Origin: Candidatus Altimarinota bacterium
GTDB lineage: Bacteria > Patescibacteriota > Gracilibacteria > BD1-5 > UBA2023
Length of the DNA: 44,474 nucleotides
Direction of reading: 5' to 3'
NCBI GenBank assembly: GCA_028689065.1
Contig: JAQTWX010000008.1
Location: 1 to 44,474 of the forward strand
Shown here: positions 32,209-44,408 of the stretch, in pieces
Position numbering within the stretch: the first letter of the stretch is position 1
Layout: each line of letters starts with the position of its first letter
The notes under the pieces: generated by a model
What the model was told of the DNA's origin: nothing
What the model saw: only the letters and a program-made list of their open reading frames with translations
Databases searched by the model: none
Position numbers and translations under genes: made by a program

Positions 32209-34359
32209 TTACAGATTTCAGAAATGAATAATTTCAAGAGGAGAGTATTTTTTTAACCAATCAATCATTCCTCAGACGCTCTTTCCTTCGAATTTTATAG
32301 TAAATTGTTCTTTGAGATATATATTCTCTGCCGTATCATAGAGCGATGATGAATACGGAAGTACCGGAACTTTTTTAAATTGCTTTAGATTTTTATCTAT
32401 AAAATAATAATTATATGGACTATAGAGAGGAACAAATACATTTTCTTTTTTAAGAATTTCAAGTATTTGTGACTGAAGATATTTAAGAGATTCGGAGTTC
32501 AACTGACTTGACTTAAGTTTTTCAAGGAGGATATCAAGTGGGATATTTTTCAATTTTGCAAAATTAAATCCCTTTTCTGCTTGTCCAGAATGAAGAAATG
32601 GAAAAATATTATAATCAAAAAGTCCGAGATTTATTCCCGTTAAAATCATAGAATATTCCTTTTCTCCTTTAGATATAATTGCCTGAAGATTTTCTGTTGA
32701 AAGCGGAGTAGTTTCTACATCAATTCAAAGAGTTTTAATATGCTGAGTAATCTCTGCTGCTAATGTCTCCATATAAGGAGTTTGTTTTGTATATACAAAA
32801 CTGAGAGAAAATCTTTTAAGATTTTTGTCATAATAAAACAAAGGATTCAAAGTTTCTATTTCTTTTGCTAGTACATTTCATTCTTTTGCTTTCTTTCCCT
32901 CTTCCAATAGGATAGCCTCTATTTCTTTTTGGAGCTTTTCTATAAATTCTTTTTCCTTTACATTTGCCTCTTCTTCAGTTGTTGCAAGAAAAAGAGTAAG
33001 AGTTTCTTTTATAGTTTTCTTTCCTTCAGTTACAAAAGCAAGTGTATAAGTGTTGAGTCCATTTTTAATAGTTCCGAGTCAAAGACTTGCACGATAATAA
33101 AATTTCTTCTCTTTCGGAGAAAAAGCCTTGAGTTGATAGTCATTAACATATACTTCTGTCACTCACTCTGGAACATTTCCAGAAATAAGAAAATCTGTTT
33201 CTTTTGTTACTGCATACTTTTTATCGCTCGGGCTTGTGAAAAATTCAAGAGTATTTTTTTCTAAAGATGTCGTCTCTGGTTTTGTGTTCGTAAGTTCTTT
33301 TGCGAGAGTATCTTTTTTGAAGTACCCCATATTTTTCATTATGGTATCGATTTTTGTTTTATCGAAATTCTCAGGAAGAATAGATTCTTCTGTAAAAAAT
33401 GAATTCTTTAACAACATTCCTTTTTCTTCATCAAGTGAAGAAAATTTTACCTGTGAAAAAGAACCGAGAAGAGTATTACGAAGTTCTGGTGAAATCTTAT
33501 CAGTGTTCAGGAAGAGTGAAATATATTCTGGGAATATAAATTTATATCCAAAAAAACGAGGGGAAGAAAGTGAATCAATCGCACTATTTGGGAAGATAAC
33601 ATTAAGATTATCTTTGTTGGCTACAAGCTCATTTTTATCGTGAAAAAAACGAAAAACATATCGTTGAATATACGTATGTTCTTTCGTGTTTTGATTATTT
33701 TTTACGAAAGAGATTTTTTCACCATTTGTTTTTTCATCGATTTCTCTCTTTTCAAAGACATAAGCACCAGCAAAAAGATTCTCACTTATAGTGAAATTAT
33801 TGTCTTTAATTTTTTCAACTACTTCTTTTTGAATAATCGGATACAAGAGCATATCAAGAACCAACACATCCGCTTTCCCCGCAAATCGGATATATCCTCC
33901 TTGATCTTCCACTGTGATATTCTCAAGAAGTTTTTTTACTATTTTATTTGTATCGGTATTTTTCAACATGTCATATGTCGCCAATATATCCTCTTTTGTT
34001 ACTGGTGTTCCATCACTCCATTTTGCATCATTTTTTACATAACACTTAATCTCTGAAAAATTCTGCCCGAGATTACAATTAGCTAAATCCCCCTCCATCT
34101 GTTTTGTTTCAATATTGTACCTGAGAAGAGACCGAGTAAGAAACCGAAGTATATAATCTCCTATAGGATCTGTACCATATGCTGCTGGATTGAGATTTGG
34201 TACCGCTCCTATAATACCTACATTCACCGTCCCTCCTTCTTCTGGATTTCTAATGGAATCCTCTGAAAGATAGAGAAAAATAAGATGCGCGCTCGTCGCG
34301 AAAATAAAAAATATAGAAAGAAAGAGAAAGTATTTCTTGATGGTTTGGTAGATGTGCAT
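32209..34359 (-). CDS. Oligopeptide-binding-type (SBP_bac_5) extracellular protein
   Basis: A 716-residue protein with one N-terminal membrane segment (residues 10-32) and no lipobox Cys. The extracellular part has the family pattern of DppA/OppA: GIIGAVPNLNPAAYGTDPIGD (opening strand), then KCYVKNDAKWSDGTPVTKEDILATYDML, the segment that marks SBP_bac_5. The central region from about residue 400 is less usual and includes a charged coiled coil (about residues 445-490). The C-terminal third returns to the fold (ILTGINLGLFDYNIFPFLHS). Several UGA-Gly codons fall in the second half. No ABC permease or ATPase is adjacent, which is odd for this family. It may bind peptides for an unlinked system. 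Confidence 0.8.
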
Positions 34360-34495
34360 AGAGAAATCTATAAAGTCTATAAAGTCTAAAAGTCGATAGC
34401 CTCAGTCGAAAGTCTATAAAACGAGTGGGGGACTTATCTCATAGGATGTTTTTTGCTTTGGAGACTTTACGAACTTTCGACTTTAGAAACCTTTC
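34360..34495. repeat. Short repeats between secG and the binding-protein gene
   Basis: TATAAAGTC occurs twice in tandem (about 34368-34385), with further AAAGTC copies, and GTCGAAAGT (about 34403-34412) faces ACTTTCGAC (about 34472-34481), which can pair. A structured leader or terminator is possible. Confidence 0.4.
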
Positions 34496-34714
34496 CTACG
34501 AGAGGAAAAAATAGATAGTTGCATTTACTACAAAAATAACCCCGAGAACGATAGTCATAATATGGAGAGTTTTTTCTGCCCCTCGTTTTTCAAATTTTCC
34601 AAAGTCATTTGATCCTGGTGCGATAGAAAGACCATTTCCCTTTGCTTGGACAAGGATGAGGAAAATGATAAGAATACTTACAATTATTTGGATAATAAAG
34701 AATATTTTTAGCAT
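34496..34714 (-). CDS. secG: Preprotein translocase subunit SecG
   Basis: A 72-residue two-helix membrane protein. The first helix is IIQIIVSILIIFLILVQ, followed by the conserved loop KGNGLSIAPGSND and FGKFEKRGAEKTLH, then helix IMTIVLGVIFVVNATIYFF. This is the full SecG pattern and length; it assists SecYEG. No UGA is used. It begins 18 bases after the holin-like gene on the same strand. Confidence 0.92.
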   Translation of the reverse strand: MLKIFFIIQIIVSILIIFLILVQAKGNGLSIAPGSNDFGKFEKRGAEKTLHIMTIVLGVIFVVNATIYFFLS

Positions 34715-34732
34715 AAGAGGAGAGGTAAAAGT

Positions 34733-35116
34733 TTATTTCTTGGTTAAAGTGTTCGCGATTGTATTGAAAACAGTAAAAATTGCAACCGCAATTGCAAAAA
34801 TGACAATACCATCTATCTTATAGCTCACTCATGAGATACCAAGCAAACCAATGGCTTTTTCAAGGAGCTTTAATATAATCCCATTGATAACCAAAATAAA
34901 AAGTCCAAAAGTAAGTATCATAAATGGAAAACCTATGAATTTTAGAACCGGACGTACAATAACATTCAAAAGTCCAAGAATAATACCTCCAGCAATATAG
35001 AGTTGCCATCCACCAACTGCCGAAATCCCTGTCTCTGTAACAGTATTATAGGGGAGAAAATAAGCAATTCCAAAAAGGATAGCTGCATTTGCGATAACGG
35101 ATATAAGAAGTTTCAT
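34733..35116 (-). CDS. Phage holin family 4 (4TM) membrane protein
   Basis: A 127-residue protein with four hydrophobic segments. The pattern GGIILGLLNVIVRPVLKFIGFPF, then LTFGLFILVINGI, is that of the superfamily IV holin-like proteins (DUF/PF04020 type), common in bacterial chromosomes and not linked to phage here. One UGA before VSYKIDG separates the fourth helix under the standard code. It lies upstream of secG on the same strand, with a TATAAT box at 35158-35163 as possible promoter. Confidence 0.85.
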
Positions 35117-35190
35117 ATGATAAGAAATAGGGAAATAAATCGTACATATTTCAAAGGATTATATCTTTTTTCTTTTTTTCGCTAATTTTT

Positions 35191-35219
35191 TTGGATTTTT
35201 TCCGAAAAATGGATACTAT
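35191..35219 (+). promoter_or_regulatory. Promoter of the pilin-like operon
   Basis: TTGGAT at 35191-35196 and TACTAT at 35214-35219 with a 17-base spacer, about 30 bases before the ATG at 35252. A 5-bp hairpin (GGGACG with CGTCC) lies in the leader. Confidence 0.55.
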
Positions 35220-35251
35220 AGGGACGTTTGTTATTTCCTCTCGTCCAAATT

Positions 35252-35920
35252 ATGAAAAAGAGAATTGTTAGTCTCCTGCTTCTGGGTATGTATTTTTTTG
35301 GTGGGATTGGAATGGGAGTTTCTGAAGTCTTTGCTGCTGTGGATGTTACATCCAATAATGGTTCATACAATAATTTGCCAGTAGCCTGAGTAGGGGGATG
35401 AAATTGAACAAATCTAACTCCTCAATGAGCCGCTGCTATTCAAAAATATTTACCATCTTGAACAACAACAGCGTCGGCAAATGCAGCACAACTAGAACAG
35501 GCTGTACGTGATTTTCAGGCAGCAAACGGATTAAATGTGGACGGAAAGCTCTGAGAAAACACAGCAACCGCAGCAAATAAATCAGCATGAAACTCCCCTG
35601 TAGAATGAAAAGATAATATGATGAGTACCGATTTTACTCTCAATCCTGGTTTTCTTAGTCCATCAAAGGAGAGTTATACAGGAGGAACAAAGGAAAATTT
35701 GAAAAAACTTCTTCAAAACATCGGAAAATACCTTCTTATCGCAACCACAACCATCGCAGTTCTCTCCATCGTTGTTGGAGGTATTATGATTTCAACCACT
35801 GGTCCATCCGACCGTGCAGCCAAAGGAAAGACAATTATCCTACTCAATATTATGGCGGTTGTCGTCGCCCTTTTTTCTTACTCTATTATCAGATTTGTCT
35901 CATGGATTATCGCAGCGTAA
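35252..35920 (+). CDS. T4SS pilin-like protein with peptidoglycan-binding-like N-terminal domain
   Basis: A 222-residue protein that opens with a signal peptide (MKKRIVSLLLLGMYFF, cleavage near residue 30 at VFAA). Residues 60-108 resemble a PG_binding_1 unit: AIQKYLPSG, then QLEQAVRDFQAANGLNVDGKLGENT. Residues 150-222 have two membrane helices (KYLLIATTTIAVLSIVVGGIMI and IILLNIMAVVVALFSYSII) around a short basic loop, the VirB2/TrbC-type pilin layout. About ten UGA-Gly codons fall in the N-terminal half. It overlaps the next gene by 19 bases. It is the first of four tandem two-helix genes. Confidence 0.75.
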
Positions 35921-36255
35921 AAAAATGGTTCGTTCTTGGTATTTTCTTTTTTGTATTTTCTTTTTCACTAGCACATGCTAGTGATTTACCAAAACCAGAA
36001 GAACTTGGTCTCCCTTTTGAAAATGCATGAGAAGCCACAACTCCTATCATAAATATTATCAAAGAATCCATCAAATATGTCGGACTTTTGGCAATTCTCG
36101 CACTCTCTTGGTGAGGGATTCAGTTTCTGACCTCCGTAGGAAATGACGAAAAAGTAAAACACGCTAAACGTACCGTTATCTACGCACTTATTGGAGTTGT
36201 GCTTTCTGTTATGGCATATGCTATTATCGATATCGTCAATAGTCTCAAAATATAG
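35902..36255 (+). CDS. T4SS pilin-like two-helix protein
   Basis: A 117-residue protein with a signal peptide (VLGIFFFVFSFSLAHA) and two membrane helices (SIKYVGLLAILALSWGGIQFL and YALIGVVLSVMAYAIIDIV) around a GNDEKVKHAKR loop. Two UGA-Gly codons. It starts within the end of the previous gene. The loop sequence GNDEKV is shared with the fourth gene, so they are paralogues. Role as pilin or secretion-channel subunit is inferred from layout. Confidence 0.75.
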
Positions 36256-36283
36256 CGATATTTATCCTTTATAAAAACAATCT

Positions 36284-36658
36284 ATGAAAAAATGATTTAC
36301 AAAAACACTACTCGGAGTCACTCTTCTAATATGATTTCTTGGAATATTTTGAGATGTTGTTTTGGCAGATCTAAGAACTGATCTTCAGGTAGATGGCGGA
36401 GGTAATAGTGCTAATGCAAGTGTTGATGTAAATCTTCAGGATAATTTTCTTAAAACCATTCAAATCTATATGATGGGGCTTGCTGGAATTGTGAGTGTTG
36501 CTGTTTTTCTCTATATCGGATATACCCTCTTCACTGCCCAAGGAAATGAAGAAGAATTCAAGAAAGCATGGAAAGCTCTTGTATATGCTGTTATAGGACT
36601 TGCGGTTATGCCACTCGCCTATATCGCGGTCAAAATTGTCACTGGATTCACTTTGTAA
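36284..36658 (+). CDS. T4SS pilin-like two-helix protein
   Basis: A 124-residue protein with a signal peptide containing three UGA-Gly (MKKGFTKTLLGVTLLIGFLG region), a Gly/Asn-rich N-terminus and two helices (MMGLAGIVSVAVFLYIGYTLF and LVYAVIGLAVMPLAYIAVKI) around a QGNEEEFKKAWK loop. Same layout as its neighbours. Gap of 28 bases to the previous gene. Confidence 0.75.
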
Positions 36659-36674
36659 AGTAACCTTTCTTTTT

Positions 36675-37088
36675 ATGAAAAAAATATTTTTCGCCATTTT
36701 TGTTAGTTTTTTTATTCTTTTTTCTTTTTCTTCAGCATTTGCTGGGGATTGCTCTAAAGAAATTCCAAAAGATAATACCAACTGGGAGATTCAAGACTAT
36801 TTAAAAGATTGTGCACCAACTGGTTCAATTACTTCTAATGCATATGAAATCAAGGATGTAAAAACAAAAATTGTAAATATTACCAATAAACTTATTCTTG
36901 CAGGATCCATCTTATCGGTTGGAGGAATTGTTTTTGCTGCCATCCTCTATGTAACTGCTCTCGGAAACGATGAAAAAGTAAAAAAAGCAAAAAGTGCACT
37001 ACAATTCTCTGTTATCGGATTCGTTGTTATGCTCCTCTCATTTCCGATAGTAAATGCTATTGTAAACCTTATCTATGGAATCGGATAA
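36675..37088 (+). CDS. T4SS pilin-like two-helix protein
   Basis: A 137-residue protein with a signal peptide ending in SSAFAGDC, two cysteines in the mature N-terminus (GDCSKE, LKDCAP) that could pair, and two helices (KLILAGSILSVGGIVFAAIL and FSVIGFVVMLLSFPIVNAIV) around GNDEKVKKAKS. No UGA is used. Sixteen bases after the third gene. It closes the tandem set. Confidence 0.75.
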   Translation: MKKIFFAIFVSFFILFSFSSAFAGDCSKEIPKDNTNWEIQDYLKDCAPTGSITSNAYEIKDVKTKIVNITNKLILAGSILSVGGIVFAAILYVTALGNDEKVKKAKSALQFSVIGFVVMLLSFPIVNAIVNLIYGIG

Positions 37089-37154
37089 ATTATAGAAGTA
37101 TATAAAATCCTACTCTTATATTTAAATAATTTTCCATATTATATTATTCCTCCC

Positions 37155-37988
37155 ATGCATTTTACCCGTAACGATTCTTTCAAGTTTCTTCTCTATACCA
37201 CTCTCTTCTTACTCCTATTTGTTGGGTATAATATCGCTTCAAGTCCCTATTTTGAGACGACATTCGATAGTGCTTCCATAACAAATCAAGAAATGCCTGT
37301 TTCTGAAATAATTCCTGTGCAACCAATCAAAACTCCAGAACAAAAAATCATCAGAAGAAATATACCGAAATCTCCTCTTATAATCACTTTTAATCCGGAT
37401 TATATCACCATCAGCAATGATATAATTGACCGTCTCAAAGAAGTTATTCATTCGCCGTATTTTGAATCGAAAGTTACTCCATTAAATCTTCTTCTCGATA
37501 GTGAGAAGCAAGAGCCACGTGGACAAGTGATTGGAAATAAACTCATTCTTTCTACAAGTATCTCAAATGATTCAGAACAACTCAAAGTATTTATTCATGA
37601 ACTTGGACATATTGTCGATATTTTTTATTTAAAAAAAGGTATCTTTGCAGATCCTTCGGATGTATTTTATACTATTTCTTGGGAATCTTTTAATACAAAG
37701 AAAAAAGGACAAAAAATCACCGATTTTGTCTCTGGATATGCTCTCTCCAATAAATATGAAGATTTTGCAGAATCATTCATATTCTATATATTCCACAATG
37801 AAGATTTTCAAAAGCGAGCCAAACAAAATGATATCTTACAAAGGAAATATAATTTTTTCCAATCCTATGTTTTTGAGAAAAATATATTTGTCGGTACTTC
37901 TTTCGAAAAAAATACTCTTAGCAACTATAATTGGGACACAACAAAAATACAAATAGATACCAATAAATATTTGTATTATATCAAATAG
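37155..37988 (+). CDS. Membrane-anchored HExxH zinc metallopeptidase
   Basis: A 277-residue protein with one N-terminal membrane helix (residues 10-28). The zinc-binding motif is FIHELGHIVDIF (HELGH at about residues 148-152), and EDFAESFIFYI further on supplies the third ligand Glu, as in gluzincin or anthrax-lethal-factor-like proteases. The catalytic domain faces outward if the N-terminus is inside. Its position after the pilin-like genes, 66 bases away, may point to processing of surface proteins; substrate unknown. No UGA is used. Confidence 0.75.
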   Translation: MHFTRNDSFKFLLYTTLFLLLFVGYNIASSPYFETTFDSASITNQEMPVSEIIPVQPIKTPEQKIIRRNIPKSPLIITFNPDYITISNDIIDRLKEVIHSPYFESKVTPLNLLLDSEKQEPRGQVIGNKLILSTSISNDSEQLKVFIHELGHIVDIFYLKKGIFADPSDVFYTISWESFNTKKKGQKITDFVSGYALSNKYEDFAESFIFYIFHNEDFQKRAKQNDILQRKYNFFQSYVFEKNIFVGTSFEKNTLSNYNWDTTKIQIDTNKYLYYIK

Positions 37989-38098
37989 TAGCTATACTTT
38001 TCGCCACTATCAAAGCTTGTTGATATCCAAAGAATTTAGATATTCTTTTCTCTGGATTTATAAACCCTTCCATTTTTATAAACTTCTTCCATAAATAT

Positions 38099-38605
38099 AT
38101 GCATGATTTCTTTACAGAACTCGATTCTGACATTACTAGTACAAAAAAAATGACTCATACCCCAAAAACACCATGAGAAAATACAAAAATCATTCCATCT
38201 ATACCAAAACCACATACTCATCCTCATCAAAAAAGACCAGAAACAAAAGGGAAAAGTTTTACTCAAAAATCAAATAGTACTATTCCAAATCATGTTAATG
38301 AAATGCGTGCACAGATGATGACTGCAGGAGTTGTGACTATAGTTTTTAAGGCAGATGAAAAAACCCGAGCTCTTCTCGGTCATCTTAAACTTGAAACTCG
38401 CGGTTTTGTATACATGGAAGAGGTCCGCGAAATACATAAGATGATTATAAAAAAAGCTCGTGCTTCCTACGAAGATACTCTCAAAGACATTCCCGATATC
38501 GAAGAAAAAGATTTTCTCAAAATAATCCGCCGAGATATGGAAATATTTCTCACATCCAAGATAGGACGAAATCCTGTAATTATTCCTATAATCATCTATG
38601 TATAA
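38099..38605 (+). CDS. Free-standing RNase J C-terminal domain protein
   Basis: A 168-residue protein. Residues 1-70 are low-complexity, rich in His, Pro, Lys and Thr (one UGA). From about residue 78 it matches the RNase J C-terminal domain: ETRGFVYMEEVREIHKMI, then IEEKDFLKIIRRDMEIFL, ending in IGRNPVIIPIIIYV, like the RrPmIlPvi ending of the family. The beta-lactamase and beta-CASP catalytic parts are absent, and the ATG at 38099 has no extension upstream. In RNase J this domain drives dimerisation. It may partner a catalytic protein encoded elsewhere. Confidence 0.75.
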
Positions 38606-38636
38606 ATAATACCCTCTATTTCTCAGAGGGCATTAT
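38604..38636. terminator. Bidirectional intrinsic terminator
   Basis: A stem of about 13 bp with one mismatch (arms 38607-38619 and 38625-38637) with A/T flanks between the converging RNase J-like and DedA genes. Confidence 0.7.
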
Positions 38637-38637
38637 T

Positions 38638-39231
38638 TTATCTTTCATTCCTCACTCACCATAGGATAGAGAATATAACAATAAGCAAAACAATAAGAAC
38701 AAGGATGGTAGTGGTATCCTCTGATATCTGAACTATAGTTTCCCATTGATCACCAAATATATATCCGAGACATGTGAAAATACTAGCATAAAAAAATTCA
38801 CCAGATATGTCATACAAGAGAAATTTTTTATAATCTATCTTTGTAAGTCCGGAAAGGATATTCACTGTCGGACCAAGCGTACTAACGATAAATCGACTCG
38901 AAAAAATAGTGTAACTAGAATGTTGAGAAAAGATAGTTTCCAATACTTGAAATCTCTGCGAAGTAAGCAAGCTCTTAAAACCTATACGCATAAGCACATC
39001 TCGCCCATATCGAAATGAGACAAAATATCCCGTTATATCCCCAAGTATGCTCGCGAAAAAACCACAGATAAATATACTATACAAATCCAAATACCCTTGT
39101 GCTGCAAATGCTCCTGCAGCCATAAGAAGTGCGGTCGCAGGAATAGGAAATCCAAAAGATGCAACAAAAATTACAGAGAAAAGAACTGCATATTTATAAA
39201 TCAGGAGATACGAGAGAAAAAAACTAAGCAT
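38638..39231 (-). CDS. DedA family membrane protein
   Basis: A 197-residue member of the DedA/SNARE-associated family, thought to flip membrane lipids. It has FGFPIPATALLMAAGAFAAQG (the conserved re-entrant start), GDITGYFVSFRYGRD, then SRFIVSTLGPTVNILSGLTKIDYKKF, which carries the family Arg and Pro residues, and helices to the end. One UGA lies near the end (WGVRNER). It follows the 39242 gene by 10 bases. Confidence 0.88.
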
Positions 39232-39241
39232 AATGAAACTA

Positions 39242-39661
39242 TTATTTAGTCGGATGAAGAACTATATATTCTTTTACTTTATTTTTCACTTCATTGATAA
39301 AAATATCTTTATCAAGCTTCTTATCTTTTATATATCGTCCAATAGGGAGATTCGCATAATGCGTATCATCAATATAGAGCATATCTTTTAAGTAATTCTC
39401 TGGGAGATTAAAAATAAAATTAATATACTCGAAAGTCATCCATACATCGATATATTCGACATCCTGTATAGAAGTTACATTTGTTTGTTTATTTTTAAGC
39501 AAAAGTTCTGAAATAGATGTCCGGTTTTGAAATACTCCAGTCTTGTGAGCGAGTTGTATATTATGCACAAGTAAAACGGAAAATATCGTCAGTAATACTA
39601 TAATTATACCGATGAGAAAATACTCAAGAATAGTGAGTTTTTTCAAAAGAATCCAGGGCAT
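39242..39661 (-). CDS. Membrane-anchored hypothetical protein
   Basis: A 139-residue protein with one helix near the N-terminus (FLIGIIIVLLTIFSVLLV) and an extracellular helical part (VWMTFEYINFIFNLPENYLKDMLYIDD, then LPIGRYIKDKKLDKDIFINEV). No UGA. It precedes DedA on the same strand, with a TATAAT box at 39692-39697 and TTGAAA at 39713-39718 (minus strand) as a promoter. No family recognised. Confidence 0.65.
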   Translation of the reverse strand: MPWILLKKLTILEYFLIGIIIVLLTIFSVLLVHNIQLAHKTGVFQNRTSISELLLKNKQTNVTSIQDVEYIDVWMTFEYINFIFNLPENYLKDMLYIDDTHYANLPIGRYIKDKKLDKDIFINEVKNKVKEYIVLHPTK

Positions 39662-39691
39662 AATAGAAATACGTTAAAATATATAAACAAG

Positions 39692-39718
39692 ATTATACTC
39701 AAGTGTAGATAATTTCAA
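39692..39718 (-). promoter_or_regulatory. Promoter of the 39242-DedA unit
   Basis: TATAAT (39692-39697) and TTGAAA (39713-39718) with a 15-base spacer on the minus strand, about 30 bases before the ATG at 39661. Confidence 0.4.
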
Positions 39719-39749
39719 TTTCAAAAAATTTCTGAGCGAGGATTTATAA

Positions 39750-39780
39750 AAAAATCCTATTCAATAAGAATAGGATTTTT
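39750..39780. terminator. Intrinsic terminator of the ATP synthase unit
   Basis: Perfect 13-bp stem (39750-39762 with 39768-39780) with a 5-nt loop and A/T runs, just past the atpC stop. Confidence 0.85.
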
Positions 39781-39784
39781 GAGA

Positions 39785-40195
39785 TTATCTCGTCGCAAGT
39801 TGCTCTCGAGCACTTTCCTTAAGGAACTGCTGTTCAAGTTCTATATATGTTTCCATCTCTATGGAATCACCTTTGGTTTTATATTCTTCTAGAAGTTTAT
39901 GGGCTTCCTCTTTTTTTGCACGAATTGCATCGATATCAAGATTTTCACCTTCTTCTACCATATCAGCAGTGACAGTCACACTCTCAGTCGTTATTTCAGC
40001 AACCCCTCAACCGATAGCATAAGATGTCTCTTTTCCAAGAGCATGAACAACAAGTACACCTGGAACGAGTGCGGTAATGAGTGGTTCATGGTTCGGAAGA
40101 ATAGTAATCTCTCCATCGAGAGTTGGGATAGTTACCCACTCAATAACAGGAAGATCAAGAGCTTTTTGGATGATAGAAACAAGAGTGAATTGCAT
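39785..40195 (-). CDS. atpC: ATP synthase epsilon subunit
   Basis: A 136-residue F1 epsilon subunit. The beta-sandwich region has VTIPTLDGEITILPNHEPLITALVPG and then AIGGGVAEITTESVTVTADMVEEGENLD, with a UGA-coded Gly in the GGG turn where the family has conserved Gly (near 40008). The C-terminal helices follow (KKEEAHKLLEEYK). It closes the ATP synthase unit on the minus strand. Length is normal. Confidence 0.9.
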
Positions 40196-40208
40196 AAGTA
40201 TAAAAGTA

Positions 40209-40817
40209 TTATTGAATAGTATTGTTTTTTCCTACTAGGACATCTCTTCATTGCTTCCTGAGTGTTTCTTGTAAGCATTGTAAACTTAACTTTGCATCGT
40301 TCATGAGTATTTCAGAATGAGTCTTCTCTTCGATCAATCGAGCTCGTTCATCTGCTGAAAATCCTGATTCTTGAAGTATAATCTCCATATTCGTGCATGT
40401 ATCTTCCATTTTCCGAAGAACATTCTCTACCATAAGAATATTGCTTTCGATGACCTTCTTCAGACTCGCTTTCATATCATCTCATTGTATACTGACTTCC
40501 AATGGGAGAATTATTATTTCCTCCAGATACCGAATATACCCATTCAATCCGAGAAAATAATTATCTCCGTTATTTTCTCGGATTATCTCCTCGTATTTTT
40601 TTAGATTCGATTCTATAAAATCAATATATATTGGACCAACAACCCTCATATGAGAAAGCATAATTTCCAATGCTGTTTGAACTTCGTTAAATGTTGGATA
40701 ATACCCGCTTTCTTTTAAAACTAGAGAATTTTTGAAATCTGCAATAATATCTGTAACTGATAGTCATTCTCATACCACGAGGGTTTCATGAGGACAACTT
40801 CAAGAATGGACGTTCAT
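40209..40817 (-). CDS. Helical protein encoded between atpD and atpC
   Basis: A 202-residue protein, mainly helical, with no membrane segment. The N-terminus has MNVHSGSCPHETLVVGEGLS with three UGA-Gly, then helices with EIMLSHMRVVGPIYIDFIESNLKKYEEII and a second set with KASLKKVIESNILMVENVLRKMEDTC. Length and coiled-coil-like heptads do not fit any ATP synthase subunit that I know. It starts 34 bases after the atpD stop and ends 13 bases before the atpC start, so it must be cotranscribed with both. Confidence 0.7.
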
Positions 40818-40851
40818 ATCTTTTACAGCTTAAAAACTAGTTTCTTTCTAT

Positions 40852-43945
<3,094 letters not shown>

Positions 43946-43947
<2 letters not shown>

Positions 43948-43970
43948 AAAAGGCACGGATTTCTCCGGCC
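43946..43970 (-). terminator. Intrinsic terminator of an RNA-like segment
   Basis: On the minus strand GGC, CGGA, loop GAAA, TCCG, bulged T, GCC, followed by six T. It overlaps the stop of the RNase gene on the other strand and would end transcription coming from the 16S side. Confidence 0.7.
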
Positions 43971-44216
43971 TTTGGGTAACCGATTAATCTCGCACATGGC
44001 AAGCCAATCTGATCGGGTTTGGTGATTGATGGTAACTAACTGAGACCTTCTCAGAAACGAATTTCCTCCCCACCTTCCTCCAGTTTATCACCGGCAGTTT
44101 TCCAAAATTACTCCTGAACTACAAGAAGCAAAAGGGAACAGAGGTTATATTCATGAATGAACCGAGAAATTCGTCAGAAGGTACTCTGCCCAATCCCCGT
44201 ACATATAGGGGCATAA
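43946..44216 (-). ncRNA. Putative structured RNA containing a 16S rRNA-derived segment
   Basis: On the minus strand the stretch begins with a GC-rich hairpin (44187-44215, CCCC/GGGG with TGCC/GGCA outside), contains 44067-44098, 32 bases identical by eye to the universal 16S segment near E. coli 1150-1190 (ACTGCCGGTGATAAACTGG onward), a 6-bp hairpin at about 44040-44055 and the terminator at 43946-43970. It does not fit tmRNA, RNase P RNA, SRP RNA or 5S rRNA as far as I can see. The flanking 16S context around the 32 bases is not conserved beyond about 44146. It could be an independent small RNA, a spacer RNA or a rearranged rRNA fragment. The part 44217-44408 between it and 16S shows nothing else. 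Confidence 0.4.
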
Positions 44217-44408
44217 GAAACAGTCACTTAAAACAATGTCACCATCAATCAATAGAAACTATATTTAAAGCAGTATTTTTGTCAAATCAAAAAAATCCCC
44301 CCTAGTTTTCACTACGAAGGAGTTTGTTATTTGAAAATTGAGCTTTTTAAAATCCAACCCACCAGAAGACAAAACTATCAAAAGTAGAGAAGTAAATAAA
44401 CCGTTCGA

